Below, piece after piece: positions 28,836 through 38,895 of a DNA stretch of 64,000 bases; positions within the stretch are counted from its first letter, which is position 1; each line of letters opens with the position of its first letter. Source of the stretch: Helicobacter felistomachi (GTDB lineage Bacteria > Campylobacterota > Campylobacteria > Campylobacterales > Helicobacteraceae). The notes beneath the pieces were generated by a model that was not told the DNA's origin, did not search any database, and worked only from the letters and a program-made list of their open reading frames with translations. Location of the stretch: assembly GCF_030296895.1 (NCBI RefSeq), contig NZ_AP028022.1, positions 806,001 through 870,000 of the forward strand, in the 5' to 3' direction. Both the position numbers and the translations under genes were made by a program.

Positions 28836-29204
28836 CTAATCTAGGGCGGTGTTTGTGATTTTAGCTTGTAATTTCTTCTCAGTGGTGCTTAAAGGGTCGC
28901 CACTTTCTAGCACCAAAGCGATGACACTGCAATCATCAAAGGTCTTTTCTTTGACTCTCTGCTCTAATAGGGTTTCTAAAGCCCTTTGCACACCTTCTTG
29001 CATACCCGGCGCACGGGCTATATTCATATAATCCTGGAGTAAGGGGATAAGGACACGCTCTTTATTTTGGTAAAAGGACTCGCCCGCCCCATCGGACATC
29101 AGCACAAAGCCCGTGAAATTCTTAGCACTCAATGTGCCCTTAAAGACTTTTTGTCTGTTGAAAGTGGCGTACGCGGTAGTTATAGACAGTAGTCCACGCC
29201 ACAA
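28836..29204 (-). pseudogene. C-terminal fragment of a PP2C-type protein phosphatase
   Basis: A 122-codon frame whose core reads NFTGFVLMSDGAGESFYQNK and EKTFDDCSVIALVLESGD. The SDGAGE and DDCSVI motifs are the last two metal-binding blocks of PP2C-like phosphatases. The N-terminal catalytic blocks (RxxNED, DGHG) are absent and the first 15 residues look unrelated, so this is a 5'-truncated remnant. It ends at the edge of the nifU region. Confidence 0.6.
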
Positions 29205-29244
29205 GTAGTGGTATCATTTTAAACAGCACCACAACGGTGGTGAA

Positions 29245-29293
29245 ACCATCAAAACACAATCCTTCAACAAAACTCCTTAACCCCTATCAAACG
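29245..29293. repeat. Dispersed repeat, copy 1 (partner at 43462-43512)
   Basis: A stretch containing CAAAACACAATCCTT, AACAAAA and CCTATCAAACG shares most of its bases, in the same order and spacing, with 43462-43512. The similarity covers about 49 bases and is not part of a recognised gene. Both copies lie at edges of disturbed regions. Confidence 0.5.
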
Positions 29294-29340
29294 GGCATCA
29301 GCCCAAATGCCCCTTTTTGTCAAAGCATCTTGACAATATT

Positions 29341-29838
29341 TCAAAAACTACTTCTCATCAGTTCGACCAACCTGGTCAACCGTCTTGGGAAAAAATGTTT
29401 TGAGGATCCGGCAAATGGTTCATGGTTGCTTATGCACTCTTCTTTGTTTGCTTTGCAAACCAAGAGAAAAAGCTCACAAGCATCTTTATTTCCCATTTCA
29501 CAAACACCTCCAAAATATTGCATTGCCATTATTTTACCTTGATCTATACCCCACAAGCTGGCTGCTTTTTTGTAGTATTGCAGGGCTTTTTCTATGTCTC
29601 GTGGGACACCATGCCCATCATCTTCGTATAGGATTCCTAGGTTGTTGTAAGCCTCAGCACTCCCCAAGCTGGCTGCTTTTTTAAGGTATCTTAGAGTTTT
29701 GACATAGTTTTTATTTTCGAAAGCCTTTTGGGCTGCTGAAATGTAGTCTTGACTTGCGCTCTCGCCAGCAAACGCACCTACCAGGAAACATGTGCTTAAT
29801 GCCACAATCTTGAGTATAGTTCTAGCTATGTTTTTCAT
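29341..29838 (-). CDS. Secreted Sel1-repeat (Hcp-like) protein
   Basis: A 165-aa protein with a signal peptide (MKNIARTILKIVALSTCFLV, cleavage near GAFAGES). Two Sel1-like helical repeats follow: YVKTLRYLKKAASLGSAEAY, and YEDDGHGVPRDIEKALQYYK with KKAASL. This matches the Helicobacter cysteine-rich (Hcp) family in form, though it is short. The C-terminus, CKANKEECISNHEPF then SSKHFFPRRL, is atypical and may be a truncation. No function can be assigned beyond the repeat fold. Confidence 0.75.
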   Translation of the reverse strand: MKNIARTILKIVALSTCFLVGAFAGESASQDYISAAQKAFENKNYVKTLRYLKKAASLGSAEAYNNLGILYEDDGHGVPRDIEKALQYYKKAASLWGIDQGKIMAMQYFGGVCEMGNKDACELFLLVCKANKEECISNHEPFAGSSKHFFPRRLTRLVELMRSSF

Positions 29839-30246
29839 TTTATTTCCTTTAATCTACCTTCGTCAATCTACTCCTATCCGCTAGTTCACTCGACCCCCTA
29901 GTTAATAGGAAACCAAAAAAACTTTAAAAAATGCTGAATATAGTCTGTTTTATTGATTAGATAACATAAAGGTTTCGTTTAGATACATTTTGTTTCCCTT
30001 GTGTCGGACTACACCGCTGGATGGGTTTGATTTTTCAGCAATACAATGGGAGAGTTTTGCCAATGGAGCGGTGAGTGTTATAAACAAACTACTGTGTAAG
30101 GTAACTAAACACACAAACACTCGATCTAGTTTAGAATTTATAAGCTAGGCAGAACCCTCAAGAAAGCACCCGCACCTCTTGCCTAACTTACTCTTGCAGA
30201 AAACCACTTTATTTGGTTTTTGTGTTGTGTAAAGCTCAAAGCATTT

Positions 30247-30629
30247 TTAGGGTATGTGTCGATCAGTTTCAATGTTTCCAACACTCCGATCTTGATAGGG
30301 TTCCGTGCCTTCAACATCTTGACAACCAAATTGGTGATTCAAATCGCAAGCTTTTTGGAAAAAGTGTTGCGCCATTTTTTTGTCCTGCCCAACTCCGGTG
30401 CCATAAATCCCATTTTTGTACATCATCGCTAAGTTGTAATAACCCCTAGCATCCCCTAGCTTTGCTGCCTCTTGAAAGTTTTGTAGAGCCTTTAAGTGGT
30501 TGTTGTTCTTACGCGCTTCTAAACCAGCCTTAAGATACTGATCTACTTTTTTTCATTTGCATAAGCCCAATTCAGGCACAATAACATTGCTAGCACCACT
30601 TGACTTGCTTTTTTCGATAACCCTTGCAT
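30247..30629 (-). pseudogene. Second Sel1-repeat protein gene with an A7 frameshift
   Basis: ATG 30629 follows AAGGAGAGGC and encodes a signal peptide MQGLSKKASQVVLAMLLCLN. The frame meets TAG after an A7 run (plus-strand T7, 30547-30553). One more A continues into VDQYLKAGLEARKNNNHLKA, LQNFQEAAKLGDARGYYNLA and GQDKKMAQHFFQKACDLNHQ, a Sel1-type sequence, to a stop at 30247-30249. The A tract just after the signal peptide could be a slippage switch or a base-calling error. Confidence 0.65.
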
Positions 30630-30782
30630 TGCCTCTCCTTGAAAAAAAGAAATACAAATTGTATTGTAGCTGAAGAAAGAATCAAGAAGGTAAATTGTTA
30701 GACAATAAAACACTATCTTGCCCATTCTAGTTAATTCTAGAGCCATTTAAGGCTTAAGAAACACTATAATCTGTCAGCAACC

Positions 30783-30926
30783 ATAAACTCAAAGCCGTCA
30801 TAGGCGCAGAATTAGGGGATTTGGCCTACGACTCTACACAGACGCTCACAGACACCAGCGGACTAGAAAAAGGGTTTTTGCCTGCTAACTACTACTACAT
30901 GGGGCGTAAAGCATTACAAAAGAATT
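30783..30926 (+). pseudogene. Short C-terminal coding remnant, unrecognised
   Basis: An open plus-strand frame without a start reads HKLKAVIGAELGDLAYDSTQ, then SGLEKGFLPANYYYMGRKAL before TAG at 30924-30926. The composition (Tyr-rich end) suggests the tail of an outer-membrane or secreted protein, but I cannot name it. It lies among other remnants. Confidence 0.3.
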
Positions 30927-31028
30927 AGGACACCCTGAGTGAACCCATATATACTAGCTAGCATTGGGGTCACGCGATACAAAAAAACAGTAAAGAAAAC
31001 CGATCTAAGAATCTATATTGAATCTATA

Positions 31029-33083
31029 TTAAAATTTCTTCTTGTGCGCATCTTCTAAAATGTCCTTGGAAATGCGATCGATGTTGTTGCCCACCTCTAA
31101 AGAGGTGTTGGCGACATTTAAATTATTTTGTGTGTCCTCTTTAAAGATTTGCAAGGACTCGTTGATTCCCTCCACGCTTTGACTCTGTGCCTTAATGGAC
31201 TCTGTGGTGTCGGCAATGCTTTGGAGCAACACATTGATATTGCTTTCGATCTCGCTCAAAGACTTTTGGGTGCGCTCGGCAAGTTTACGCACTTCATCGG
31301 CCACGACCGCAAAGCCCCGACCGTGTTGGCCTGCGCGGGCTGCCTCAATGGCAGCATTGAGCGCGAGTAAATTCGTTTGGTCGGCGATGTCTTTAATGAT
31401 CTCTACGATGTTCTAATGTCTTGTCCTTGGGCGATCATCTCTTCGCTTTTTTGGCTAATGCCCGAGATGTTCTCTGTAATGTTCTCAATGGCTTGAGAGG
31501 TTTGGATCAAGCTTTTATTTTGTTGGTTGGCGCTGTTGGTGAGCTGGTCCACACAAGTCTTTAACCCCTGCGACTCTTGAGTTAAAGCACTGGCAAAATC
31601 TAGTGAAGTACGCAACATTTTGGTGATCTGGGCCCCCAAAGCATCGATGGACTTTTCGACATCACCAGAGGGGTTTGGGATGCCTTGCGTGAAATCTAAG
31701 GCTCGGTAACGTTTAAAGGCCTCGTTGATGGTTTGCATGTGTGCTCCGATGTGTTGTTGCAGATACACCACCACATCATTAAAAAGCTCTCTTAGTTGTA
31801 AGAGATCGGGGTTGTTGGGTGTGGCGGTAACCTTTTGCGTGAAATTGCCCTCTTTAATGTGGCGCACCACGCCCAACATATTTTCAATGGTGGCACTGTC
31901 CGTTTTGGTGTTCTCGTGGATTTTTAAGATGTTCTCGTTGATGGATTGCTGCATATACCCAATCTCATCGAGCATTTTGGGCTGGATGATGTGGACATCT
32001 TGGTTGTTTTTGGGGTCGTTAAGCAGTCTAAAGAAACTGCTCAGGGTGTTAGAAACCGCTTCAATGCGATTGCCCACCAAATAGCGCACGAGGAAATAGA
32101 CAGTAACCACCAACGCCACCACCACAACTAACCCCATGACCAAAATCAATTTTTGCAAATAATCGGCTGCTGCAAAGACTTCTTTTTTGCTAATAAACCG
32201 TGCGACAGCCCAATTGAATTTAAAATCCTTAGGGCCAATTTTGCTAAAAATATCAAAGGATCTGACGACCAAAAAGCTATCTGACGACCAAAAAGCTATC
32301 TTTATTAGTGCTAACGGCGTGGTAGTCCATAGCACCGGAGCTGTTTTCACGCACCATCTTTGTTAGGCGTTCTGCTGTCACATCAGGATTAATTTTGCTC
32401 AAGAGCTTGCCTTGCATATTTTTATAGCCTACGAGCAACACATACCCATTCCGTTGCATCACAAAGGTGTCGTTTTTACTGCGCATGACTACATCAGCAA
32501 AACTATCGATGTCTACAAAAGCGATCATCACCCCCACTAATTTAGTTTTGCCATGCTCATCCTTGTTAAGAGGCACCGCCAATTCAAAGCCAAAAACTTT
32601 TTGCCCACCGATCTCTTTAAAATAGGGTTTTGTTTTAAGAATCTTGCCATCTTGTAGCACTTGACGCGTGATCCCAGGATTGTAAAAATCCTTTTTAATG
32701 GAAGTTTCTAGGGTATCTCCCACTTTGCTCGTAATATAAGAACCGTTAGGATCACCCACAGCGGATACGCTAATCAATCTAACATTTGGACTACCATTTA
32801 AAAACTTTTGGATCAACTGTTGTCTTTTGTTCTCGTTATGGACTAGATCAATAGCAACTAGATCCTCTCCTAGAGTACTCATCCGCGCAAACATGCGATT
32901 CATCACCCTTTGTAGGCGAGCAGCATTTTGATCGATATTTCTCTGCATGTTTTCAATGGTGGTGTTGCGCATAACACTTCTTACCTGCTTATTAATCACC
33001 ACCCCTAGGATTGTAATCCCCAACACGACTACTACGCATACTCCTATAATAATCTTAGTGGCAATCCCTAATTTAGAAAACAT
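31029..33083 (-). pseudogene. Methyl-accepting chemotaxis protein, doubly interrupted
   Basis: Reads as a Tlp-type receptor: N-terminal transmembrane helix (GIATKIIIGVCVVVVLGITI), periplasmic Cache-like sensor with a YITSKVGDTLETSIKKDFYN stretch, a second transmembrane helix (LILVMGLVVVVALVVTVYF), a HAMP-like linker, and the signalling hairpin ([38 protein letters not shown]) ending DAHKKKF. ATG 33083 has AAGGAAA upstream. Two breaks: a 19-bp perfect tandem duplication at 32262-32299 and a missing base near 31414. The second could be a base-calling error, the first not. Confidence 0.85.
32262..32299. repeat. 19-bp perfect tandem duplication inside the chemoreceptor gene
   Basis: CTGACGACCAAAAAGCTAT occurs twice head to tail (32262-32280 and 32281-32299). 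Removing one copy restores a continuous reading (NKDSFLVVRSFDIFSK). Nineteen is not a multiple of three, so the second copy shifts the frame and creates a stop. Confidence 0.9.
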
Positions 33084-33384
33084 GAGTTTCCTTTCCATCT
33101 TTGACTTATGGTGGATCTAAAAATTCTTGCAAATCTCTTCTACTTTTACTTTGAGAATCGAAACCAATCTATCCTCCCTCTTAACGATCCCGTAACCAGT
33201 CTGCTTCTTAAATTTCCCACACAAACCCTTTAAAATTGCATAAATCGCATAGGATAGTATTCTACCTTAAATAAAACTCTCCACTCTTAAACTTGCGCCC
33301 TACGACCCCTCTACAGAGAATTTCCAAACAAAACAGTGTGCTGATCTTGCTAGGCTTGTATTTTGGTAGGACAATAACAAGAGA

Positions 33385-34687
33385 TTGCAATCTCAAGAGG
33401 AGATTGCTGATTCGGTCGAAGTCATCACGCAAAATACCCCCACAGTCCCTAATGCCATTGTCGAAAAGTATGTAACCTTTCACAACGATGTCAATTCTGT
33501 ATCTCTAGGTAAGCTAGGCACATTAGAGGCAAACTTACTCTTTGCCATATTCCACAAGCTCAAAGATAGACAAGATGAGCTCTTAGAAAACCCAAGTCAA
33601 AAGCATAGAAATCCAAGTGAATATGCCTTATTTTGGCTATTTACTTAACTATCTCCATGGTAACTTCACCTCCTTTGAGCTCTTGGAGTTTCAAAACATC
33701 AGTGGTAAATACGCTAAGACCCTCTATAGACTTCTCAAGCAATGGAAAAGCACAGGTGTGCCCCCTAAAATGGAGTGGAGGGAGTTTAGGGAGTTGATGG
33801 GAATCTCTGACAATATTAAACTACTTAGGGTGCTTGAGCGCGACATTCTCAAACCAGCCACCCAAGAACTCCACAAGCTCTCCCACTTTGAGAACTTATG
33901 CTATGAAAAGTTAAAAACTAAAGGTATGGGCAATCGTATCACCCACATACAATTCTATTTTCAGCCACTCACCAAGACTAGCAAGGACAGAGAACAAGCC
34001 AAAAAAGATTTAAGAACCATTGCATGGAAAATTAGAAGTGAAAAGGCGGTTAAACAAATTAAAAAATCTATGGAGCAACTAAAGCAAACCAAACAAGACA
34101 ACGAAATGCTAGAAGTCTTAGAGATGGCCTTTTACAAACCCCAAGACCCTAGCGTTGTTCTTGTGGTGGATGGCATACAGCCTGCCAAGGATGGCTATGA
34201 GATTTTAGTGAAATACTACAGAGAGGGCAAAGAGTTTCAAGCAAAGAGTGCTGTATTAGCTAACAAAGAAACTTTCTTAACAGCTATGGCTAAGGGGGGT
34301 TATCAAATTGTAGAATCGCAAGTACCACAGATGCAACAGAAACCACAGCAAACACCACAACCCAAAGAAGTCAAAATAGGATTACAAACAGACAAAAACG
34401 GCTTTAAAACTTTTCAAGGTTTAACAAGACCAAACCAACCACAACAACCTAGCCAACCACAAACTCTAAACCCTAACAATGACCTAACAGAATACATAGG
34501 ACGCAATCTTTACATGAGCAACAATGGCGTGCCTGCTGTTCTTAAGATTAAAGACATCACATATACTGAGACTAACAAGCTTAGAGTGGATATTCAAGAC
34601 ATAGACAAGCCCCACAAGATTCTAAACCCTTTCATCTTGGATAATGTCAAGCACTTTAAAAGCTGGTTTAAGAAGTATATGGAGTGA
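33385..34687 (+). pseudogene. Plasmid replication initiator (RepA/RepB, Rep_3 family) with internal deletion
   Basis: Starts at TTG with IVEKYVTFHNDVNSVSLGKL and GTLEANLLFAIFHKLKDRQD, typical of Helicobacter plasmid initiators, and resumes at about 33608 as SIEIQVNMPYFGYLLNYLHG, FTSFELLEFQNISGKYAKTL and YRLLKQWKSTGVPPK. The usual 60-70 residues between these blocks are missing and the frame changes at the joint. The C-terminal half, with a Q/P-rich linker, is intact to 34687. The deleted part belongs to the first winged-helix domain, so replication function is probably lost. Confidence 0.8.
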
Positions 34688-34871
34688 GAGAGGACAAATA
34701 CATGTCTTACACTCACCCCATTAATCTCTAATCCAATTTATCTATAATCAACAATAGAGTTATAAGAATTATTAATAATAATATTTTTTTCATTTTAATC
34801 CTTTCATATTTTTTATATATAAAGCTTTTGATTTATTTTATTTTTGAACTTTATAGAGTAAGTCATGTCTT

Positions 34872-35063
34872 ATGTTGGCTGTCCCCACTTGCGACACCCA
34901 CGAGCACTTTGTGTATCTTTTTGACAACATGCAAGAATTGCAAAAGTGGATAAACAAACACACCACCCCAATCCCCACTTCTAAAATCCTCCACAACCGC
35001 CGACTGAACCAAACCCCACACCCCAGCACACACAAAGCCATCCTAGAGCCTTCTACAGCTTAA
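34872..35063 (+). CDS. Possible small protein between rep and oriT
   Basis: A 63-codon frame (TTG start) reading LAVPTCDTHEHFVYLFDNMQ and ELQKWINKHTTP. The first half looks protein-like; the second is Pro/Thr/His-rich. An overlapping ATG frame at 34865 also exists. No clear ribosome-binding site and no family. Low confidence. Confidence 0.25.
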   Translation: MLAVPTCDTHEHFVYLFDNMQELQKWINKHTTPIPTSKILHNRRLNQTPHPSTHKAILEPSTA

Positions 35064-35101
35064 ATAACTTTAAGCTATTTAAGCCCCCACGGCGATTGAG
35101 T

Positions 35102-35222
35102 GGCAAATTAACCGAGTGAGCTTGCGAACGAACCCCGATAGGGGCGGTTAATTTACAAATTAACCGCCTATCTATGATAGGACGCTCACAAGTTCGCTTG
35201 GTTAATTTGCCCCTAGCGGGGG
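35102..35222. other. Candidate oriT of the first mobilisation module
   Basis: A nested inverted-repeat region: outer arms GGCAAATTAACC (35102-35113) and GGTTAATTTGCC (35200-35211), an inner perfect palindrome GGCGGTTAATTT-ac-AAATTAACCGCC (35143-35168), and a GC-rich TTTGCCCCTAGCGGGGG motif (35206-35222) that recurs at 43139-43155. It lies just before the accessory gene and relaxase, where plasmid oriT is usually found. The nick site cannot be fixed by eye. Confidence 0.6.
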
Positions 35223-35303
35223 ACTAAGAAAATATAAAACAAAATGCTTTTGTCCGCATTGCGTGCTAAAATTGTAAAACAATCAAATTATAGGGAGTTT
35301 TGT

Positions 35304-35702
35304 ATGCCAAGAGAATTTAAAGAGATGAAACACAGAGAGCTTTTGTCTTTTATGAATAAATGCGATGCACGCATTGTTGAGCTTGAAACCGAGTTAAAAG
35401 CATTAGATAAAAAAGCCGAGAAGTTGAAAGGGCAAGTAGATAAATTTAAGGCAGATAGAAAAAAGGCGTTTAATCGTGTGGCAGAATTAGAAGGGTTTAT
35501 GGTAGTAGAGAGCGAGGCAACAGAAAGTAAAAAAGTGGCAACAGAACAAAAACAAACAGAAGTGGCGGTTAAGAACAAAAAAGCGGTAACCGAACAAAAA
35601 CAAGTAATCGGGCAAACACAAGCAAACAAGCGAGAAATACTTTTTGGTGAGGAGGGCTGGGTAAGCCCCGAAGACAACACGCACGCATTAGATGATGAGT
35701 AA
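35304..35702 (+). CDS. Mobilisation accessory protein (MobB/MobC-like), coiled coil
   Basis: A 132-aa protein. ATG 35304 has GGGAG upstream and starts MPREFKEMKHRELLSFMNKC. Residues 15-70 form a charged coiled coil (VELETELKALDKKAEKLKGQ); the rest is K/E/Q-rich. It overlaps the relaxase start at TAATG, as relaxosome accessory genes commonly do. The role in oriT binding is inferred from position. Confidence 0.55.
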   Translation: MPREFKEMKHRELLSFMNKCDARIVELETELKALDKKAEKLKGQVDKFKADRKKAFNRVAELEGFMVVESEATESKKVATEQKQTEVAVKNKKAVTEQKQVIGQTQANKREILFGEEGWVSPEDNTHALDDE

Positions 35703-37891
35703 TGGGATCAATCGCTTCAATTAACTTTAAACCCACTAAAAACCCCGTGCAGGTTTTTCACAACAACCGCACGACCCCGCCAAATTATTTATTGTCCCAA
35801 ATGCCATACACTGAGTGGAAATTGCGAGAGTTTTATTTTTTGTGTAACAGAAGTGGTGATGAGGCTTTGGTATTAAAACAGCGGATCATAGACAAAGCCA
35901 TTGACACCTACATGAAAAAATTCGGGCAAAAGTTTCAAGCAAGGAGTTATCTTTGGAGTGCCGTTGTCAATATCAAGCCCGATACTACTATGCAAGACCT
36001 AGAAAGACTTGTAAAACATTTTAAAAACAAATACGGCTTTCAATGCTACCAAATCGCTATTCATAGAGATGAGGGACATATTGATGAATACGGCAATACT
36101 ATTATCAATCACCACGCCCATTTGGAGTTTGTTACGCTTGATGAAGCCACGGGCAAGAACCGCTTTAGGGGCAGTTTGCAACGACCTAGAGCTTTGGGGC
36201 TTATGCAAACAGAAGTGGCGCAAATCCTAGGTATGGAGCGGGGCGCATACAAAAACGACACCATAGATGAAAACGGCAACTTCATTAAAGGCACGGGCAG
36301 AAAACGCATTGAACCTAGAGCTTACGCACAAGCTGTAGAAAAGAACAAAAGGCTTGATGCGGTTAGAGAGGAGATAAAGGGCTATGAGGCGTTGAGTATG
36401 AGTGTAGATCGTGTTTTGCAAGAGGCTACGGGCAAGACCAAAGATTTATGGGTGATCTTAGATTCAAAATTCAAAGGCGAAAGGCTAGAGGAAATCATCG
36501 GCGATGCCTTAGCACAAAAGAAAACCGATGAGAACACTGCCTTAAAGCAAGACTACCAAACCCTAGAAACCGCCGTTATTGATCTTGCTAGTGTTGTGGA
36601 GCAAATGGAGGGGGAACAAACAGAGAAAAAAAAATCCTTTACTTCACCTAGTCAAAAAAACACACCTAGAAAGCTCACGACCAAAGAATTAGCGACCTTT
36701 TGCAGCAAAGCCCGTAAATACATGATCGGTGTTAATGCCGAGCTGGGCGATCTAAAGCTCTACACGAAAAAGATTTACATGGCGGTTGGCGAACTAAAAA
36801 AGCATAGGCTCACAATCGCCGAAGTAAAGACCAAACTTGCCGAGATAGACGAACAAGCCAAAGCAGACTATGAGGCGTTACAAGAGCAATACGAGGGCTA
36901 TTTAAGCCCCGATGATGTGGAGGCTAAACGCTCTAATGAATTGAATAGGCTCTGTCATTTTGCGGGTGTGGGACATGAATATGGTGCAGAGCCTTTTAAG
37001 GCTGATGAGGCTTTAAAGACCCTTGAGGCGGACATTAAACAACGCAACGCAGATTTAACCGCACTTTGTGAGAAAGCGGGCGGGGGCAAGTGGAACACGC
37101 CAAAATATGCTAAGGAACACCTTGAAAAAGGTATAGACAAGCTCAAAGAGCAAGCGGACAAGGCAGAAACAGCACAAACCGCCAAGGCAAACCTAGAAAC
37201 CGCCATAAATGCCACTTACAGCGCATTGATTGATCCCAAAGAGCAAAAGAGCGATCTTGCAGCCCAAGACAAGCTCAAGGCGATAGAGGACAAAGGGCAA
37301 GAACAAGAAACCACGATTAACAATCTTAATGAGGCGATTAAGAGCAAGGACAAAGCTCTTGAGGACATGGAGGCATTGAAAACTTTTGAGGCAAAACAAA
37401 CACAAACCTACAATGCCCTAAAGCGATCAAGGGACAGATACAAAGCGATGAGAGTAACTAACAAAGGGCTTGTAACACAACATGCTGATGAGCTTGCGAC
37501 CTTGCAAGAACAGCACGCTAAAGAGCTTGCAGAGGCACAAAAGCCTAAAGAGCCAAATAACACCCTACAAACGCAAGATGTGCTAAAGCAAGAGGATATA
37601 GCCCCTAATCCTTTGCAAGAGCCCTACGACCTTTTAAAGGGGCAGCACGAGGCATTAAAACAAAAGCTAGAGAGCCTAGAAATCAATTTACCCATGATCC
37701 AAAGCATAGGCGAGGATTTGGCTTACCACTTGCAAGAAATCGCCAAACTAGCAAAGACAAAACCCGAAGAGGTTAAAGAGGCTATGCAAGAAATTTTAGA
37801 CTTTGTTTGTGATTGCTTACAATTCACAAAAAGAGTAGAAAACTCTATGCAAGTAGCACAGCAAAAAGATAGTAGCGGCAAGCATATTTAG
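35702..37891 (+). CDS. Plasmid mobilisation relaxase (MobA type)
   Basis: A 729-aa DNA-nicking relaxase. The N-terminal 250 residues hold the catalytic domain: three-histidine metal site in YQIAIHRDEGHIDEYG ... NHHAHLEFVTLDEATG, and an N-terminal tyrosine-rich segment (NYLLSQMPYTEWKLREFYFL). The remaining 480 residues are long K/E/Q-rich coiled coil. It should nick the oriT at 35102-35222. Frame is intact. It overlaps the accessory gene by one base. Confidence 0.85.
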   Translation: MGSIASINFKPTKNPVQVFHNNRTTPPNYLLSQMPYTEWKLREFYFLCNRSGDEALVLKQRIIDKAIDTYMKKFGQKFQARSYLWSAVVNIKPDTTMQDLERLVKHFKNKYGFQCYQIAIHRDEGHIDEYGNTIINHHAHLEFVTLDEATGKNRFRGSLQRPRALGLMQTEVAQILGMERGAYKNDTIDENGNFIKGTGRKRIEPRAYAQAVEKNKRLDAVREEIKGYEALSMSVDRVLQEATGKTKDLWVILDSKFKGERLEEIIGDALAQKKTDENTALKQDYQTLETAVIDLASVVEQMEGEQTEKKKSFTSPSQKNTPRKLTTKELATFCSKARKYMIGVNAELGDLKLYTKKIYMAVGELKKHRLTIAEVKTKLAEIDEQAKADYEALQEQYEGYLSPDDVEAKRSNELNRLCHFAGVGHEYGAEPFKADEALKTLEADIKQRNADLTALCEKAGGGKWNTPKYAKEHLEKGIDKLKEQADKAETAQTAKANLETAINATYSALIDPKEQKSDLAAQDKLKAIEDKGQEQETTINNLNEAIKSKDKALEDMEALKTFEAKQTQTYNALKRSRDRYKAMRVTNKGLVTQHADELATLQEQHAKELAEAQKPKEPNNTLQTQDVLKQEDIAPNPLQEPYDLLKGQHEALKQKLESLEINLPMIQSIGEDLAYHLQEIAKLAKTKPEEVKEAMQEILDFVCDCLQFTKRVENSMQVAQQKDSSGKHI

Positions 37892-37951
37892 CTATATCAA
37901 GTGAATTTAGACAGATGAATTAGACAAGTAAAATTAAATGAAAATAGACAG

Positions 37952-38021
37952 ATTAATACAAGTGAATTAATACAAGTGAATTAATACAAGTGAATTAATA
38001 CAAGTGAATTAATACAAGTGA
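37952..38021. repeat. Five perfect 14-bp direct repeats (iteron-like)
   Basis: ATTAATACAAGTGA is repeated five times without a spacer, with degenerate relatives upstream (37898-37950: AAGTGAATTTAGACAG, GATGAATTAGACAAG). The last copy ends at the -35 region of the promoter for the next gene, so a protein binding these sites could repress it or start replication there. Such tandem repeats are typical of plasmid control regions. Confidence 0.8.
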
Positions 38022-38046
38022 AAATTAAGTATTTGCTTTGTATAAT
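38018..38046 (+). promoter_or_regulatory. Promoter with consensus -10 overlapping iterons
   Basis: TATAAT at 38041-38046, with a weak -35 (GTGAAA, 38018-38023) 17 bases upstream that overlaps the last 14-bp repeat. It lies 33 bases before ATG 38079, which has GTAGGAG as ribosome-binding site. The overlap suggests autoregulation by an iteron-binding protein. Confidence 0.6.
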
Positions 38047-38078
38047 TCATTTGCTAATTTAACTTGTAGGAGTAACAC

Positions 38079-38498
38079 ATGAAAATAGAGAACTTAGATG
38101 ACTTAGCTCAATGCTTTAGTAGATTTGCCGCTTTAAAAGACAAGTTTAAACAAGCTCATCTTTTAGATGATTTTGAGGAGGCTTTAGAACTTCATAGCTT
38201 TTTAAGAGAAGTGGCACGAAAAGCTAGTAAGATTTCAATCCCCACAGATCAAGAAACTCATGAAGTGGATACTGCTAGCAAAAACTCAATGCTAGCAGAA
38301 ACACCCAAACGGACTTATAAAGGTTCTAAGAGAGCAGAGATCGAACACACTAAGAGGCTAGAAAAGATAAAAGCCTTAGAGCTCAAAGAACAAGAGGGCA
38401 CGCTTAACGATAATGAGAAACGGAGCTTGAAAAGTGCCCGCAAAGCTGAAAGGGAGTGGGAGGGAAAGAATAACACCTTAGATGATCCTTTGCAATAA
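38079..38498 (+). CDS. Hypothetical plasmid protein downstream of iterons
   Basis: A 139-aa hydrophilic, helical protein (MKIENLDDLAQCFSRFAALK, then KDKFKQAHLLDDFEEALELH) with a highly basic second half (KGSKRAEIEHTKRLEKIKAL). GTAGGAG is well placed before ATG. The architecture could suit a small DNA-binding or partition accessory protein, but no motif settles this. A following 68-codon Lys/Gln/Thr-rich frame (38482-38688) is not considered real. Confidence 0.5.
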   Translation: MKIENLDDLAQCFSRFAALKDKFKQAHLLDDFEEALELHSFLREVARKASKISIPTDQETHEVDTASKNSMLAETPKRTYKGSKRAEIEHTKRLEKIKALELKEQEGTLNDNEKRSLKSARKAEREWEGKNNTLDDPLQ

Positions 38499-38895
38499 GC
38501 CATGCAAGGGGCTCAACTCAAAAACAAAGGGACAAGACAAAAACAAAAACTCAAAAGGCAGAGCTTTGGATAAGGCAAAATTACAAGGCCAAAACTCACA
38601 AACCCAAGAACCCAAAATCTCACAAACCCAAAAGCTCACCAAACGAAAAAATGCAAGGGGACATCATGGAGCAAAGAAGTCTTACTAAAGCTCCATGTTC
38701 TTTTTGGTATTAAGTCTTGTTTTTGTGGTTCTCACTATGTTGTTTCTTGTATGTGCAGTTGTTTAAATTAAATGACTGTACATAGAAAGTTGTTTGAGTA
38801 AATGGAGGCAAAGAGAGCATTTTTAGTTCATTGCCCTTTTGCCCCCACGAACCCTAAATTGCAGATAATGGCATTTTTTTCTTTTTTTATTGTTT

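Noticed and set aside
37952-38021. Could be a CRISPR array because of regularly repeated units
   Set aside because: The 14-base units are directly joined with no spacers, and no cas genes are present. They are iteron-like.
38482-38688. 68-codon K/Q/T-rich frame after the 139-aa plasmid protein
   Set aside because: Low-complexity composition, overlaps the previous gene, no ribosome-binding site.
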